A stretch of DNA of 64,000 nt, taken from assembly GCF_900451005.1 (NCBI RefSeq), contig NZ_UGIB01000001.1:248001-312000 (forward strand). Direction: 5' to 3'. The position numbers and the translations under genes were made by a program. Positions 17,675 to 27,431 of this stretch are shown here, piece after piece. How positions within the stretch are numbered: the stretch's first letter is position 1; each line of letters opens with the position of its first letter. The DNA is from Helicobacter fennelliae (GTDB lineage Bacteria; Campylobacterota; Campylobacteria; Campylobacterales; Helicobacteraceae). The notes under the pieces are model-generated. The model worked only from the letters and a program-made list of their open reading frames with translations, had not been told where the DNA came from and did no database searches.

Positions 17675-18131
17675 ATTCTACTCCTTTGCTAAAAGCACGA
17701 TTCTAGCAAAAAAACAAGTTTCTTAATTTTAAATGTTTTGGTATCAAAAACACTCTAAATATTTCATTGACAAAAACTAAGAGAATCTAAATTCAAAAGA
17801 TTTTAGGGTGATTTGTGGGGTTTCAAAGTATATAAACAAAGCGCACTAAGCACATTGCAGTGAGGCGCATTACAGACAAAAGCACCCAAAAAGACAAATA
17901 TAGAAAACTAGGATTTTTGATAAATTTGATAAGAAATATAGATTATGAGGTGAAGGGCTACTTTTTAAGTTATTTCATTCAAAGCAAGCCCCCAAATATC
18001 GCCAAAGCCTGCAAGTCTAGCTCGCGCTCTGCTTAGGCGTCCGCTACCGCTATGCTTTGTCACCACTCCTACATTTATTGCAAAGCAAAGTTTCTTTTAA
18101 AATATTTGCGTCTAAAAAGCCACACAGAATC
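17675..18131. other. Spacer upstream of the secreted-protein gene and downstream of metK
   Basis: About 460 bases without a credible gene. The right part holds a patch rich in G and C at about 18000-18065 (CCTGCAAGTCTAGCTCGCGC and the following bases), unlike its AT-rich surroundings. It could be a remnant or a small structured RNA, but I see no known family. The left part should hold the promoter of the minus-strand secreted protein. Confidence 0.4.
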
Positions 18132-19286
18132 TTATTTACAAAACTCCTTAATCGCCTCGACCTTGTCGGTTTTCTCCCAGCTAAATTCTGGCAGTTCGCG
18201 CCCAAAATGTCCATAAGCTGAAGTTTTTTGGTAGATTGGGCGTAAAAGATCAAGTGATTCTATAATGCCCTTTGGTGTCAAGCGAAAGACTTTTTTCACG
18301 CACTCTGTGAGTTTAGAATCTTCGACTTTGCCTGTGCCTTGCGTATCTACTAAAATTGAGACTGGCTCCACCACGCCAATAGCATAGGCTAGTTGCACCA
18401 CTGCCTTATCACACACGCCACTTGCTACGAGATTTTTGGCTACATAGCGCGCTGCATAGGCTGCACTTCTATCGACCTTACTAGGATCTTTCCCGCTGAA
18501 CGCCCCACCGCCATGCGGGCAGCTCCCGCCATAAGTATCTACAATAATCTTGCGCCCTGTCAAGCCCGCATCGCCCTGCGGACCGCCGATTACAAACTTG
18601 CCTGTGGGATTGACAAAATAGCGGATATTATCATTTAAAAACTTCTGCGGAAGCACCTTTTGCACGATTTCTTCAATCACCACATCGCGCAAGTGCTTTT
18701 GCTGTGTCTCTGGGCTGTGCTGCGTGGAGATTACAATCGTATCAATCGCCACAGGAGCGCCATTTTCATAGCGCACGGTAACTTGCGACTTCCCATCTGG
18801 GCGCAGGAATGGCAGCGCGCCACTTTTGCGCGCATTTGCCAAGCCCTCAGTCAAGCGGTGTGAAAGCCAAATAGGAAGTGGCATGAGCGATTCTGTCTCC
18901 CTGCACGCGTAGCCAAACATAAGCCCCTGGTCGCCCGCGCCTATCTCGCCATCTGCTCTATCCACGCCCTGATTGATGTCAGGGCTTTGCTCGCCGATGC
19001 CATTTAGCACCGCTGCGCTTCGGTAGTCAAAGCCATAAAGCGCGTCTGTGTAGCCAATCTCGCGCACGACCTTGCGCGCAATCTCTTGCATAGGCGCATA
19101 GACGCTCGTTTTTAGCTCGCCCGCGATTACACAAAAGCCATTGCTAACAAGCGTTTCGCACGCCACGCGCGCATTTTTATCGCGCTCGATGATGTAGTCT
19201 AGCACAGCATCGCTGATTTGGTCAGCCATTTTGTCTGGATGCCCTTCGGTTACGGATTCTGAAGTGAAGAGAAAGGATTTTTTCAT
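18132..19286 (-). CDS. metK: S-adenosylmethionine synthetase
   Basis: Makes S-adenosylmethionine from methionine and ATP in the cytoplasm. The 384-residue product is of normal length. It opens [26 protein letters not shown], with the ATP-binding GHPDK, and contains [12 protein letters not shown] and [22 protein letters not shown] 19286 is chosen because the family's N-terminus begins there and AAAGG lies upstream; the 20 upstream in-frame codons have no homology. Base composition is clearly more GC-rich than its neighbours, with many GCGC words. That could reflect expression level or transfer. Confidence 0.95.
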   Translation of the reverse strand: MKKSFLFTSESVTEGHPDKMADQISDAVLDYIIERDKNARVACETLVSNGFCVIAGELKTSVYAPMQEIARKVVREIGYTDALYGFDYRSAAVLNGIGEQSPDINQGVDRADGEIGAGDQGLMFGYACRETESLMPLPIWLSHRLTEGLANARKSGALPFLRPDGKSQVTVRYENGAPVAIDTIVISTQHSPETQQKHLRDVVIEEIVQKVLPQKFLNDNIRYFVNPTGKFVIGGPQGDAGLTGRKIIVDTYGGSCPHGGGAFSGKDPSKVDRSAAYAARYVAKNLVASGVCDKAVVQLAYAIGVVEPVSILVDTQGTGKVEDSKLTECVKKVFRLTPKGIIESLDLLRPIYQKTSAYGHFGRELPEFSWEKTDKVEAIKEFCK

Positions 19287-19591
19287 ACGCTCAACCTTTA
19301 CTTTGGATTTGGGTTTTTGGATTTTCACAAAGCAAAAATATAACAAAAAATTATAAACATATATTGTGTTTGCAAAAAATTGTCTGCCACATTAATGATT
19401 CTCTCCTTACAAAAAATATCAAATAGTGTAAAAAAGTTACACAAAAGTTTTGTTTCTTTTTTATATTTTTTACTCAAAATAAGAATTCACATCGTGTTTT
19501 TGCATTATTTCTCATTAGTTTTATATATTATTTTCATATCAGACTCTGCGCAAAACTTAAACTTTTATTCACTTTTTACCATTTATTTGCT

Positions 19592-19597
19592 TATAAT
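19592..19597 (+). promoter_or_regulatory. -10 element for frdCAB
   Basis: TATAAT at 19592-19597 within GCTTATAATAAG, about 54 bases before the frdC ATG. This is the best match to the vegetative Helicobacter -10 in the divergent metK-frdC spacer (19287-19650); no clear -35 is seen, as is usual in this group. The rest of the spacer is AT-rich with no gene. Confidence 0.55.
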
Positions 19598-19650
19598 AAG
19601 ACGACTCTATAAAAAGCTCATTAGGGTTGATTACAAATAAAGGAGAAAAA

Positions 19651-20421
19651 ATGCAAGACGAGAGGATTATTGAGAGCTACACAGGTGTAACTCCCGATCG
19701 CAAAAAAAGTAGGATTCCGGCAAAACTAGATTTTTGGCAGAGTGCAACAGGGCTGTTTTTGGCACTTTTTATGTTGGTGCATTTGCTGTTTGTATCAAGC
19801 ATACTTATCAGTAAAGAAGCAATGTTTTGGGTTACAAAGTTTTTTGAAGGAAGCATTATTTTTGGCGATGAAGGACAGCCTATTTTGGTGTCTATTATCG
19901 CAGCTATCGTGATTATCGCATTTGTATCGCACGCATTTTTGGCGTTGCGTAAGTTTCCTATCAATTATCGTCAGTTTATCGCTTTAAAAACACACAAAAA
20001 GCTTATGAAGCATGGCGATACAAGCCTTTGGGTGATACAGGCTGCGACAGGGTTTGCTATGTTTTTCTTAGCGATGCCACATCTTTTTACAAATCTCACA
20101 CAACCAGAAAATATAGGACCGCTTGCTTCATCATTTCGCTTCGTGCAGCAGCATTTTTGGGTGCTTTATATTTTCTTGCTTTTTGCTGTGGAGCTTCATG
20201 GCTCAATCGGCTTGTATCGTTTGTGTATCAAATGGGGTTGGTTTGAGAAATTAGGCATCACAAATTTGCGAAGAATCAAATGGGTATTATCAGTATTTTG
20301 TATTGTGTTGGGGCTTTGCTCGTTTGCTGCGTATATCCAAATAGGCAAAGGACTTGATGTAAGCAAAGGGATCGAACATTATAGAGCAGTAGATGTAGCC
20401 ACAAAAGGAAAAGGAGAGTAA
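19651..20421 (+). CDS. frdC: Fumarate reductase cytochrome b subunit
   Basis: Di-haem membrane anchor of menaquinol:fumarate reductase, which passes electrons from menaquinol to FrdAB during anaerobic respiration. The 256-residue product has five hydrophobic helices, with histidines suited to haem ligation in LFMLVHLLFV, FVSHAFLAL, LAMPHLF and AVELHGSIGLY. ATG 19651 follows AGGAG (19641-19645); eight upstream in-frame codons are excluded for that reason. It abuts frdA directly. The C-A-B order is that of Wolinella and Helicobacter. Confidence 0.95.
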   Translation: MQDERIIESYTGVTPDRKKSRIPAKLDFWQSATGLFLALFMLVHLLFVSSILISKEAMFWVTKFFEGSIIFGDEGQPILVSIIAAIVIIAFVSHAFLALRKFPINYRQFIALKTHKKLMKHGDTSLWVIQAATGFAMFFLAMPHLFTNLTQPENIGPLASSFRFVQQHFWVLYIFLLFAVELHGSIGLYRLCIKWGWFEKLGITNLRRIKWVLSVFCIVLGLCSFAAYIQIGKGLDVSKGIEHYRAVDVATKGKGE

Positions 20422-22392
20422 ATGAAAGTAGTTTATTGTGATGCACTTATCATTGGTGGTGGGTTAGCAGGTCTTAGGGCTTCAATCGCCACGAAAAAAA
20501 AGGGATTAAGCACGATTGTTTTGTCATTGGTGCCAGTAAAAAGAAGCCACTCAGCAGCAGCGCAAGGTGGTATGCAAGCAAGTCTTGGCAACTCAAAAAT
20601 GAGTGATGGCGATAATGAGGATTTACACTTCGCTGACACAGTCAAAGGAAGCGATTGGGGTTGCGATCAGCAAGTCGCAAGAATGTTTGTAACAACCGCG
20701 CCAAAAGCTATCCGCGAGCTTGCGTCTTGGGGGGTTGCTTGGACGAGAATCCAAAAAGGAGATCGCACAGCCGTTATCAACGCACAAAAAACAACAATCA
20801 CAGAAGAAGACTTTAGGCATGGATATATCCACTCACGCGATTTTGGCGGGACAAAAAAATGGCGAACTTGCTACACTGCCGATGCTACTGGGCATTCAAT
20901 GCTTTATGCAGTTGCCAATGAAGCCTATAAACATGGCGTAGATATACAAGATAGAAAAGAAGCAATCCGCCTCATACATCAAGACGGACAATGCTATGGA
21001 GCGGTTGTTAGGGATTTGGTAACAGGAGAGCTGATAGCCTATATCGCCAAAGGCACGATGATCGCCACAGGTGGCTATGGAAGAATCTACAAAAACACAA
21101 CCAACGCTGTAATATGCGAAGGTATAGGTTTGGCTATCGCGCTAGAGACAGGGGTTGCCAAACTTGGCAATATGGAAGCAGTGCAATTCCACCCAACGCC
21201 ACTTTTTCCTTCCGGAATCTTACTTACTGAAGGCTGTCGTGGAGATGGCGGAATCTTGCGTGATGTCGATGGCTATCGCTTTATGCCTGATTATGAGCCA
21301 GAGAAAAAAGAGCTTGCAAGTCGCGATGTCGTCTCTCGCAGAATGATTCAAAGAATCCGCGAGGGCAAAGGGGTCAAATCACCTTATGGCGAGCATTTGT
21401 GGCTTGATATTTCAATACTTGGACGCGAACATATCGAAAAAAACCTACGCGATGTCCAAGAAATCTGTCAAGTCTTTGCCGGTATCGATCCAGCAGAAAA
21501 ATGGGCGCCTGTCAAACCAATGCAACACTATTCTATGGGCGGGATTCGCACAGACTATCAAGGACACACTTACCTCAAAGGACTTTTTGCAGCAGGAGAA
21601 GCGGCATGCTGGGATTTGCATGGGTTTAATCGCTTAGGCGGAAACTCTGTTAGCGAGGCAGTGGTAAGCGGTATGATTATTGGTGATTTTTTTGCAAGCC
21701 ATTGCGAGCAAGCACATCTTGACATTCAGACTGCGACGATTGAAAAATTCATCAATGAAGAGCGCAAATACCTTGAATCGCTTGTCAATAATACAGGCAA
21801 TGAAAATGTCTATGAGCTCAAAAACGCTATGAAAGAAATCATGGAAGAAGATGTAGGGATTTTCCGCGAGGGTAAAGGGCTTCAAGATGCAGTAACGCGA
21901 CTTGAAGAAATCTACAAACGCAGTAAAAATATCGGTATCAAAAACAAAAAACTTCACAATAACCCAGAGCTAGAAGATGCCTATCGTGTGCCAAAAATGA
22001 TAAAAATCGCGCTTTGTGTCGCGCTTGGAGCACTCAATCGCACAGAATCAAGAGGCGCGCACAGCCGAGAAGACTATGTCAAAAGAGATGATGAAAATTG
22101 GCTCAAGCGAACGCTAACTTCGTGGGAGAGCAATGATCAAACATTGCCTACAATCTCTTATGAAGATCTTGATATTATGCAAATGGAGATTGCGCCCGGA
22201 TTCCGTGGATATGGCGCAAAAGGCAATATCATAGAAAATCCACTCTCTGCCAAAAGACAAGCTCAAATTGACGCAATCACACAAGAGATTCAAGCTAAAG
22301 GTGGCGATAGATACGAACTACAAGAAGCACTTATGCCTTTTGATTTGCAACCTTACTACAAAGCAAAAAATCAACGACTAGGAGATAAATAA
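20422..22392 (+). CDS. frdA: Fumarate reductase flavoprotein subunit
   Basis: Catalytic subunit reducing fumarate to succinate with covalently bound FAD. The 656 residues include the dinucleotide fold [11 protein letters not shown] near the N-terminus, the FAD-linking His43 in [10 protein letters not shown], and active-site segments [21 protein letters not shown] and RGAHSREDY. Length agrees with the campylobacterial enzymes. ATG follows the frdC stop directly, with GGAGAG as ribosome-binding site inside frdC. Confidence 0.97.
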   Translation: MKVVYCDALIIGGGLAGLRASIATKKKGLSTIVLSLVPVKRSHSAAAQGGMQASLGNSKMSDGDNEDLHFADTVKGSDWGCDQQVARMFVTTAPKAIRELASWGVAWTRIQKGDRTAVINAQKTTITEEDFRHGYIHSRDFGGTKKWRTCYTADATGHSMLYAVANEAYKHGVDIQDRKEAIRLIHQDGQCYGAVVRDLVTGELIAYIAKGTMIATGGYGRIYKNTTNAVICEGIGLAIALETGVAKLGNMEAVQFHPTPLFPSGILLTEGCRGDGGILRDVDGYRFMPDYEPEKKELASRDVVSRRMIQRIREGKGVKSPYGEHLWLDISILGREHIEKNLRDVQEICQVFAGIDPAEKWAPVKPMQHYSMGGIRTDYQGHTYLKGLFAAGEAACWDLHGFNRLGGNSVSEAVVSGMIIGDFFASHCEQAHLDIQTATIEKFINEERKYLESLVNNTGNENVYELKNAMKEIMEEDVGIFREGKGLQDAVTRLEEIYKRSKNIGIKNKKLHNNPELEDAYRVPKMIKIALCVALGALNRTESRGAHSREDYVKRDDENWLKRTLTSWESNDQTLPTISYEDLDIMQMEIAPGFRGYGAKGNIIENPLSAKRQAQIDAITQEIQAKGGDRYELQEALMPFDLQPYYKAKNQRLGDK

Positions 22393-23117
22393 TGGAAACT
22401 AAAGGAAGAATTCTCACCATTCGCGCACTCAAATTTGACCCGCAAAGTGCTGTCTCAAAGCCACATTTTGTGGAATACAAAATAGAAGAAACACACTCAA
22501 TGACGATTTTTATCGCGCTCAATCTCATACGAGAAAAGCAAGATCCTGACCTTAGCTTTGATTTTGTGTGCCGAGCAGGGATCTGCGGAAGCTGTGGAAT
22601 GATGATTAATGGACGCCCACGTCTTGCTTGCAGGACGCTTACAAAAGATTTTCCTGATGTCATCACGCTTATGCCATTGCCTGCTTTCAAGCTCATCAAA
22701 GATTTGAGCGTCAATACAGGCGAATGGTTTGCAGGAATGACAAAACGCGTAGAGAGCTGGATACATAACAATGAAGAAACTGATATATCCAAACTTGAAA
22801 AGCCTATCGATCCGCAAGAAGCGCAAGATGTGTTTGAGCTTGATCGATGCATTGAGTGCGGGTGCTGTATCGCAAGCTGTGCTACAAAGCTGATGAGAGA
22901 GGATTTTGTCGGGGCTGCGGGAATGAATCGCGTCGTGCGATTTATGATAGATTCTCATGATAAAAGAAGTGATGAGGATTATTATGAGCTTGTCGGCGAT
23001 GACAATGGGGTATTTGGCTGTATGAGCCTCATCGCCTGCCATGATGTCTGCCCCAAAAACCTACCACTCCAAAGCAAAATCGCTTACCTAAGACGCAAAA
23101 TGGTCGCTCTTGGCTAG
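22392..23117 (+). CDS. frdB: Fumarate reductase iron-sulfur subunit
   Basis: Electron-transfer subunit of 241 residues. It carries the [2Fe-2S] motif [21 protein letters not shown] in the N-terminal half. The C-terminal ferredoxin domain has [11 protein letters not shown] and CHDVCP for the [4Fe-4S] and [3Fe-4S] clusters. Its ATG overlaps the frdA stop (TAATG), indicating translational coupling. A strong inverted repeat ends the operon. Confidence 0.97.
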   Translation: METKGRILTIRALKFDPQSAVSKPHFVEYKIEETHSMTIFIALNLIREKQDPDLSFDFVCRAGICGSCGMMINGRPRLACRTLTKDFPDVITLMPLPAFKLIKDLSVNTGEWFAGMTKRVESWIHNNEETDISKLEKPIDPQEAQDVFELDRCIECGCCIASCATKLMREDFVGAAGMNRVVRFMIDSHDKRSDEDYYELVGDDNGVFGCMSLIACHDVCPKNLPLQSKIAYLRRKMVALG

Positions 23118-23118
23118 C

Positions 23119-23157
23119 TATAATTTAGATTCTGCTTTATGTAGAATCTAAATTATA
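23119..23157 (+). terminator. frdCAB terminator built from an inverted TAGATTCT/AGAATCTA pair
   Basis: TATAATTTAGATTCT (23119-23133) is the exact reverse complement of AGAATCTAAATTATA (23143-23157), a 15-bp stem with a 9-base loop directly after the frdB stop, followed by CTTTC. Several other genes in the window end in the same kind of word pair. Confidence 0.7.
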
Positions 23158-23160
23158 CTT

Positions 23161-23340
23161 TCCATAAGATTTAAATCCTCTCTTTTTGCTTCTTTTTGCA
23201 GATTGCTTCGTTTAGGGCTTATCTTGTATTATTTTGGCGACGCACGCACAAGTAGCGACTAACTCGCTAAACTTGCAAAACTACACAAATAAGCTAAAAA
23301 TAGAGGATTTTTTAATGCTTGCTTGTGTTTGCATAGAATC
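23161..23340 (+). repeat. Family-B dispersed intergenic repeat, copy 1
   Basis: About 180 bases that recur at 47354-47549 with the same order of blocks: TCCTCTCTTTTTGCTTCTTT, TTTTGGCGACGCACG, AGTAGCGACT, AAAACTAC, AATAAGCTAAAAATAGAGGA, then TTGTGTTTG(A)CATAGAATCT. Diverged pieces lie at about 43487-43615 and 14036-14092. No open frame is shared. It may be a non-autonomous mobile element or a structured RNA. Confidence 0.75.
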
Positions 23341-23390
23341 TACTAGAATCTGTGTTTCTTAGATTTGGTTCAAAATGACGAAAATGTGTG

Positions 23391-23473
23391 GTGGATTGCC
23401 ACGCTCGGCTCTTGCCTCGCTCGCAATGACAATTCTTTTTGGATTCTTCACTCACGTTTAAGTAATGACGAAG
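23391..23473 (-). repeat. Family-A repeat next to family-B copy 1
   Basis: GTGGATTGCCACG ... CTCGCAATGACAATTCTTTT, then GGATTCTTC and TTAAGTAATGACGAAG. The same composite occurs at 26166-26253, and in reverse orientation at 47550-47640. The TonB-dependent receptor gene is thus flanked on both sides by copies in the same orientation. Confidence 0.75.
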
Positions 23474-23557
23474 TAGATTTTAGATAATAACACTACCCAT
23501 TTAGAATGACAATACAACCCTCGCAATGACAAAGCAAAATCCAATCAAGAACAAAGC

Positions 23558-23593
23558 TAGATTCTACACCTTGTCCTTGATAAGCAGAATCTA
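23558..23593 (-). terminator. Word-pair hairpin after the TonB-dependent receptor
   Basis: TAGATTCT (23558-23565) and AGAATCTA (23586-23593) form an 8-bp stem with a 20-base loop, 18 bases downstream of the receptor stop codon. Confidence 0.4.
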
Positions 23594-23610
23594 AAGCCTT
23601 AGCTTCTCAA

Positions 23611-25854
23611 CTAAAAGTCCATATTAAGCGCGATATAGTATCGTCTCCCCTCGCGGATTACATTATAGTTATTATACAATGTGGTCGTTGTCTTACCACT
23701 TGCCATACTTTTGCTCTCATAATAATCAATAAAATTATGATTCAAGAGATTGTAGATTCCAAATTGCAATCGCAATGCGCGTGTGATATTGTAGTTTGCG
23801 CCAAGGTGCAAAAGGAAGTAAGGATTGTAGTATTCGCTTTTGCCCGGATTGTCTCGTCTCCAAGTCTCAAGTGCTGCTTGCGTGCTTGTGCGCCCTAAGA
23901 CATTTGTGCGAAGCTGTCTTGCTCGATACTCACCGCGCAGATACACGCCAAGATCCTTCCATGAGTAGTTGATCGAAGCATTGAGTGTGTGCTCTGGCAC
24001 GCCTGCAAGTGGCAAACCCTTTGTAGCTCCTGAGGTAGATTCATTTTTATTCCAAGTGTAAGAGACATTTGTGCCAAGCTCGCCTACTCCGACACCAAAA
24101 GGCTTTATTTGTGTATAAACTTCTAAGCCATAGCTTTGGGCTGTATCGACATTGTAAGAGTATTGACAAGATGCAGATCCTGTCCCTACACTAGTTGATA
24201 GACCGTCCCGTTCACCCGTGCAAGTAAAGCCTGCAGGAAGCCTATCGCCAACATTTGCGCGTGTAGAAGTGATTTTGTCTTGAAATTGTGTGAAAAAGCC
24301 TGTGAGTGAGACTTGCGTGAAGTCTGTTTCATGGATTGCGGTAAGCTCATAATTAATGCTAGATTCTGGCTTTAAGTCTGGATTCCCATACACTCGAATC
24401 CAACCCTGCCCTGTCGAAAATCCCCAACCCGGCGCGACATTTGTCATCGATGGCATTTTAAATCCTGTGGATACGCCACCTTTGAAAGTTAGATCACCTA
24501 TCACGCTATGCTCAAGCGCATTATACACAAGGTAAGCCCGAGGAGAAGCATTGAAAGCATAATCATCACTCATATTAGCCCGCACACCAAGCGTAAGTAA
24601 AAGCTTATCGACAATCGCCCACTGATCCTCAGCATAGAGTGCGAATGTATGCCTATCTAGATAATTCCCCACATCTCCGCCAAATACGGTGCCATATAGC
24701 GCGCTTACACTGCTATAAATGTATTGTCCGCCGACATTAAGCTTCATACGCCAAAAAGGAATGCTACTGCGATGCTCTAGCACGACATCTTGCGCGATTC
24801 GCTTCCTTGAGGCATTGTGCTGGATGTTGTATTGGATAGAAGTATCTGTTTTCCACAAGCCATAGCTTCCTTGGTGGCGAATGATTGAGTTATTGCGATT
24901 AAAAACGGAGTATTTAAAGTACTTTGGATCAAACCACTGCCCAAAATAACTATAATCCACATAGAAATAGTTTTTCTCACTTGGCATATAACCCACTCTT
25001 GCGCCGACTTGGTATTGATTATTTTGCCCAAATCCGACGATTGGAGGAGTTCCTGCTACCGCTAAAGATGTGCCATTTGGCAGAGGAATACTCATCGATT
25101 GTTGAGCAAATTGATGTGTATCTTTGGCACGGATTTGCAACGACCATTTTTTCGCCTTATCAATCGGACCCGCACTATAAACCGAAGCCCCCACAGAATG
25201 CCCAAAATATGGCACTTCTTGGAGGGTAGAATTTAGCATTATATTATTACTCCATTTATCAAAGGATTTTTTCAAGATCACATTAACAACCCCACCAATC
25301 GCATCACTTCCATAGATCACAGAGGCTGGACCACGGATAACTTCTATCCTATCAATCGCTGCAAGTGGTGGCATAAATGAGGCTTGAGAATAGTTTATAT
25401 TTGGGAAGGTTTCGCTACTTCCATCTTGTCGCTTGCTATCAACAAGCAAAAGCGTATAATCCGCCGGCATTCCGCGGATAGAAATCGAATACCCACCAAA
25501 ACTTGTAACGGTATGATCGATACTCACGCCCGGGACCTGACTTACCGCCTCGCCGAGATCGCGTATCGGACGCTCTTGAAGCTCTTTATTAGTAATAATT
25601 GACATTGAAGCAGGCGCATCACGAAGATCTTGCTCAAATCCTGTGGCAGAGACGACTTGCTTACTTAGCTCTTTTGTCTCGACATGAGAGCTTTTAGAAT
25701 CCTTATATTTTGGCATCTCATCTGATGAGGGTTCTAAAGAGGTATTATTTTCTTGCCCCGAAAAAGCAGAATCTTGGCTATTGCTATATGACACTTCCGC
25801 ACTCAAAAGTAATGGCGTTAGAAATAACGAGAAGGCTATATTTTTGACTTTCAT
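23611..25854 (-). CDS. TonB-dependent outer-membrane receptor (FepA/CirA-like)
   Basis: Outer-membrane gated transporter, probably for an iron complex, haem or metal, energised by TonB-ExbBD. The 747-residue product has a signal peptide (MKVKNIAFSLFLTPLLLSA), a plug domain with APASMSIITNKELQERPIRDLGE and IEVIRGPASVIYGSDAIGGVVNVI, then a 22-strand-type barrel ending in Phe (YIALNMDF). ATG 25854 follows AAAGGA; an in-frame TTG at 25869 is rejected because it would precede that site. The substrate cannot be told from sequence. A CTTAAG-N5-TTTAAG element lies upstream. Confidence 0.9.
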   Translation of the reverse strand: MKVKNIAFSLFLTPLLLSAEVSYSNSQDSAFSGQENNTSLEPSSDEMPKYKDSKSSHVETKELSKQVVSATGFEQDLRDAPASMSIITNKELQERPIRDLGEAVSQVPGVSIDHTVTSFGGYSISIRGMPADYTLLLVDSKRQDGSSETFPNINYSQASFMPPLAAIDRIEVIRGPASVIYGSDAIGGVVNVILKKSFDKWSNNIMLNSTLQEVPYFGHSVGASVYSAGPIDKAKKWSLQIRAKDTHQFAQQSMSIPLPNGTSLAVAGTPPIVGFGQNNQYQVGARVGYMPSEKNYFYVDYSYFGQWFDPKYFKYSVFNRNNSIIRHQGSYGLWKTDTSIQYNIQHNASRKRIAQDVVLEHRSSIPFWRMKLNVGGQYIYSSVSALYGTVFGGDVGNYLDRHTFALYAEDQWAIVDKLLLTLGVRANMSDDYAFNASPRAYLVYNALEHSVIGDLTFKGGVSTGFKMPSMTNVAPGWGFSTGQGWIRVYGNPDLKPESSINYELTAIHETDFTQVSLTGFFTQFQDKITSTRANVGDRLPAGFTCTGERDGLSTSVGTGSASCQYSYNVDTAQSYGLEVYTQIKPFGVGVGELGTNVSYTWNKNESTSGATKGLPLAGVPEHTLNASINYSWKDLGVYLRGEYRARQLRTNVLGRTSTQAALETWRRDNPGKSEYYNPYFLLHLGANYNITRALRLQFGIYNLLNHNFIDYYESKSMASGKTTTTLYNNYNVIREGRRYYIALNMDF

Positions 25855-25906
25855 TGATGATCCTTTCAATTGATAATCCTTTCTTGGTTAAATTTACTAT
25901 GTATTT

Positions 25907-25923
25907 CTTAAGTGTTTTTTAAG
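25907..25923. promoter_or_regulatory. HP1043 (HsrA)-like box upstream of the receptor
   Basis: CTTAAG-TGTTT-TTTAAG at 25907-25923, 53 bases before the receptor ATG, matches the TTTAAG-N5-TTTAAG direct-repeat consensus described for the essential Helicobacter regulator HP1043/HsrA, with one mismatch. Further CTTAAG words occur at 25937-25942 and 26125-26130. Function is inferred. Confidence 0.4.
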
Positions 25924-26165
25924 GTAATTTATCACTCTTAAGACTCATTACTATAATTAGCAGAATCTAAAATTAGTCTTAAAAACAATTCTCAAAATAA
26001 AAATGTGAAATGAATGTGAAATTTTGAAACAAAAATAAAATAGGAGCGAGTGCAGAAATTTTTGTGGTTTTGTCATCATTGCGGTGGGTGAAGCTTAAAA
26101 TATTTTAGAATTTACTTTGTTATTCTTAAGACTTGCCAAAGATTCTAGAATCTAAAAATCAAAAA

Positions 26166-26253
26166 GTGGATTGCCACGACTTCTTGCGAAGTCTCGCAAT
26201 GACAATTCTTTTTGGATTCTTCGCTTTCTGTGAAGGCTTAAGTAATGACGAAG
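26166..26253 (-). repeat. Family-A repeat between pta and the receptor gene
   Basis: GTGGATTGCCACGAC ... GTCTCGCAATGACAATTC, continuing to GGCTTAAGTAATGACGAAG. It is close to 23391-23473. The inner part is a hairpin (GACTTCTTGCGAAGTC). Confidence 0.8.
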
Positions 26254-26339
26254 TTTCACTTGTAATATGCTGTCGTTTAGAATAACAAAATAAAACCTCG
26301 TAATGACAAAGCAAAATAACAAAAACTTCGCAATGAAAC

Positions 26340-27341
26340 TTATTGTGGATTGTTTTGCGCTTGTAATGCCGTAATCGCTACCACGCCTACAATATCTTCA
26401 AAACTACACCCGCGCGAGAGATCATTAATCGGTGCTGCCATTCCCTGCGTGATAGGACCATAAGCCTCTGCTTTGGCAAGTCTTTGGACGAGCTTGTAGC
26501 CGATATTGCCCGCGTCCAAATCCGGAAAAATCAGCACATTTGCCTTGCCTGCTACATTTGAGCCTTTGGCTTTTGACGCACCGACACTAGGCACTATCGC
26601 CGCATCAAGTTGCAATTCGCCATCGATGAGGAGCGTTGGATCTAGTGCTTTGGCGATATGTGTCGCCTCGATGACTTTATCCACATCGCTATGCTTTGCG
26701 CTTCCATAGGTAGAATGACTAAGCATTCCTACGATTGGTTTAGCATTTGTGATCGCTTGAAAGCTTTTGGCTGATGATAGAGCGATATTGGCAAGCTCTT
26801 TGGCGTTTGGATTCTGGCAAAGCCCGCAATCCGCAAATAAAAATGTCCCATTGAGCCCATATTCACAATCTGGCACAATCATCATAAAAAATGACGAAAC
26901 AAGCTTGGAATCACTCGCCGTGCCGATGATTTGCAGCCCACATCGCAACACATCAGAAGTTGCATTTATTGCTCCTGCTACCATACCATCAGCCATTTTA
27001 GACTTGATAAGCGCGACCCCAAAGTAAAGTGGATTATGCAAAAGCAAATCTTTTGCTGTGGCAAAATCCATACCTTTATGCCCGCGAAGCTCGACAAAAA
27101 GATGCGCAAACTGCTCTATGAGATCTGAAGTGCTTGGATCATAAAAACTCGCTCCTGATAGATTGAGATGAGGGGCAGAATCTTTGATTTTGGCTTGATT
27201 GCCTATGAGGATAAGATTTGCAAAGCCTTCTTGCAAAATCACATGCGCGGCTTGCAAAGTGCGTATATCTTGCGTCTCGGGTAAGATGATTGTTTTTTTG
27301 TTTTGCTTGGCTTGTTGCTTGATTGTCTCGATAAATCCCAT
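26340..27341 (-). CDS. pta: Phosphate acetyltransferase (short form)
   Basis: Interconverts acetyl-CoA and acetyl phosphate. The 333 residues correspond to the catalytic PTA/EutD domain alone, without the N-terminal DRTGG extension of longer Pta. Seen are KTIILPETQDIRTLQAA at the start, MADGMVAGA, SSFFMMIVPD, DCGLCQNP, GMLSHSTYGSA and DLDAGNIGYKLVQRLA. ATG 27341 follows AGAGGTG. It lies downstream of trpB on the same strand with a 90-base gap. No acetate kinase gene is adjacent, which is unusual because pta and ackA are commonly paired. Confidence 0.92.
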   Translation of the reverse strand: MGFIETIKQQAKQNKKTIILPETQDIRTLQAAHVILQEGFANLILIGNQAKIKDSAPHLNLSGASFYDPSTSDLIEQFAHLFVELRGHKGMDFATAKDLLLHNPLYFGVALIKSKMADGMVAGAINATSDVLRCGLQIIGTASDSKLVSSFFMMIVPDCEYGLNGTFLFADCGLCQNPNAKELANIALSSAKSFQAITNAKPIVGMLSHSTYGSAKHSDVDKVIEATHIAKALDPTLLIDGELQLDAAIVPSVGASKAKGSNVAGKANVLIFPDLDAGNIGYKLVQRLAKAEAYGPITQGMAAPINDLSRGCSFEDIVGVVAITALQAQNNPQ

Positions 27342-27431
27342 ATTTTCACCTCTTTTTGTTTATCTTAAAATAACCAAACTTAATCCATTCCACAATTTGA
27401 CACACAAATGCAAAAATATGAAAATATGTAA

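Larger units (their letters stand above)
25855..26339. other. Spacer between pta and the receptor gene
   Basis: About 485 bases without a gene. It holds the receptor promoter region with several CTTAAG words (25907-25983 and 26125-26130), a GATTCTAGAATC palindrome near 26141-26152, and a family-A repeat at 26166-26253. Confidence 0.6.

Noticed and set aside
18393-18863. Open frames on the plus strand opposite metK
   Set aside because: They mirror the metK coding frame, have no ribosome-binding sites and no recognisable domains.
19380-19640. An 86-codon open frame before frdC
   Set aside because: It is hydrophobic by AT-richness, contains the frd promoter, and has no ribosome-binding site or homology I can recognise.
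23391-26253. Composite transposon around the TonB-dependent receptor gene
   Set aside because: Family-A repeats flank the receptor in the same orientation, but they are short, have no transposase and occur all over the window. A mobile unit cannot be supported.
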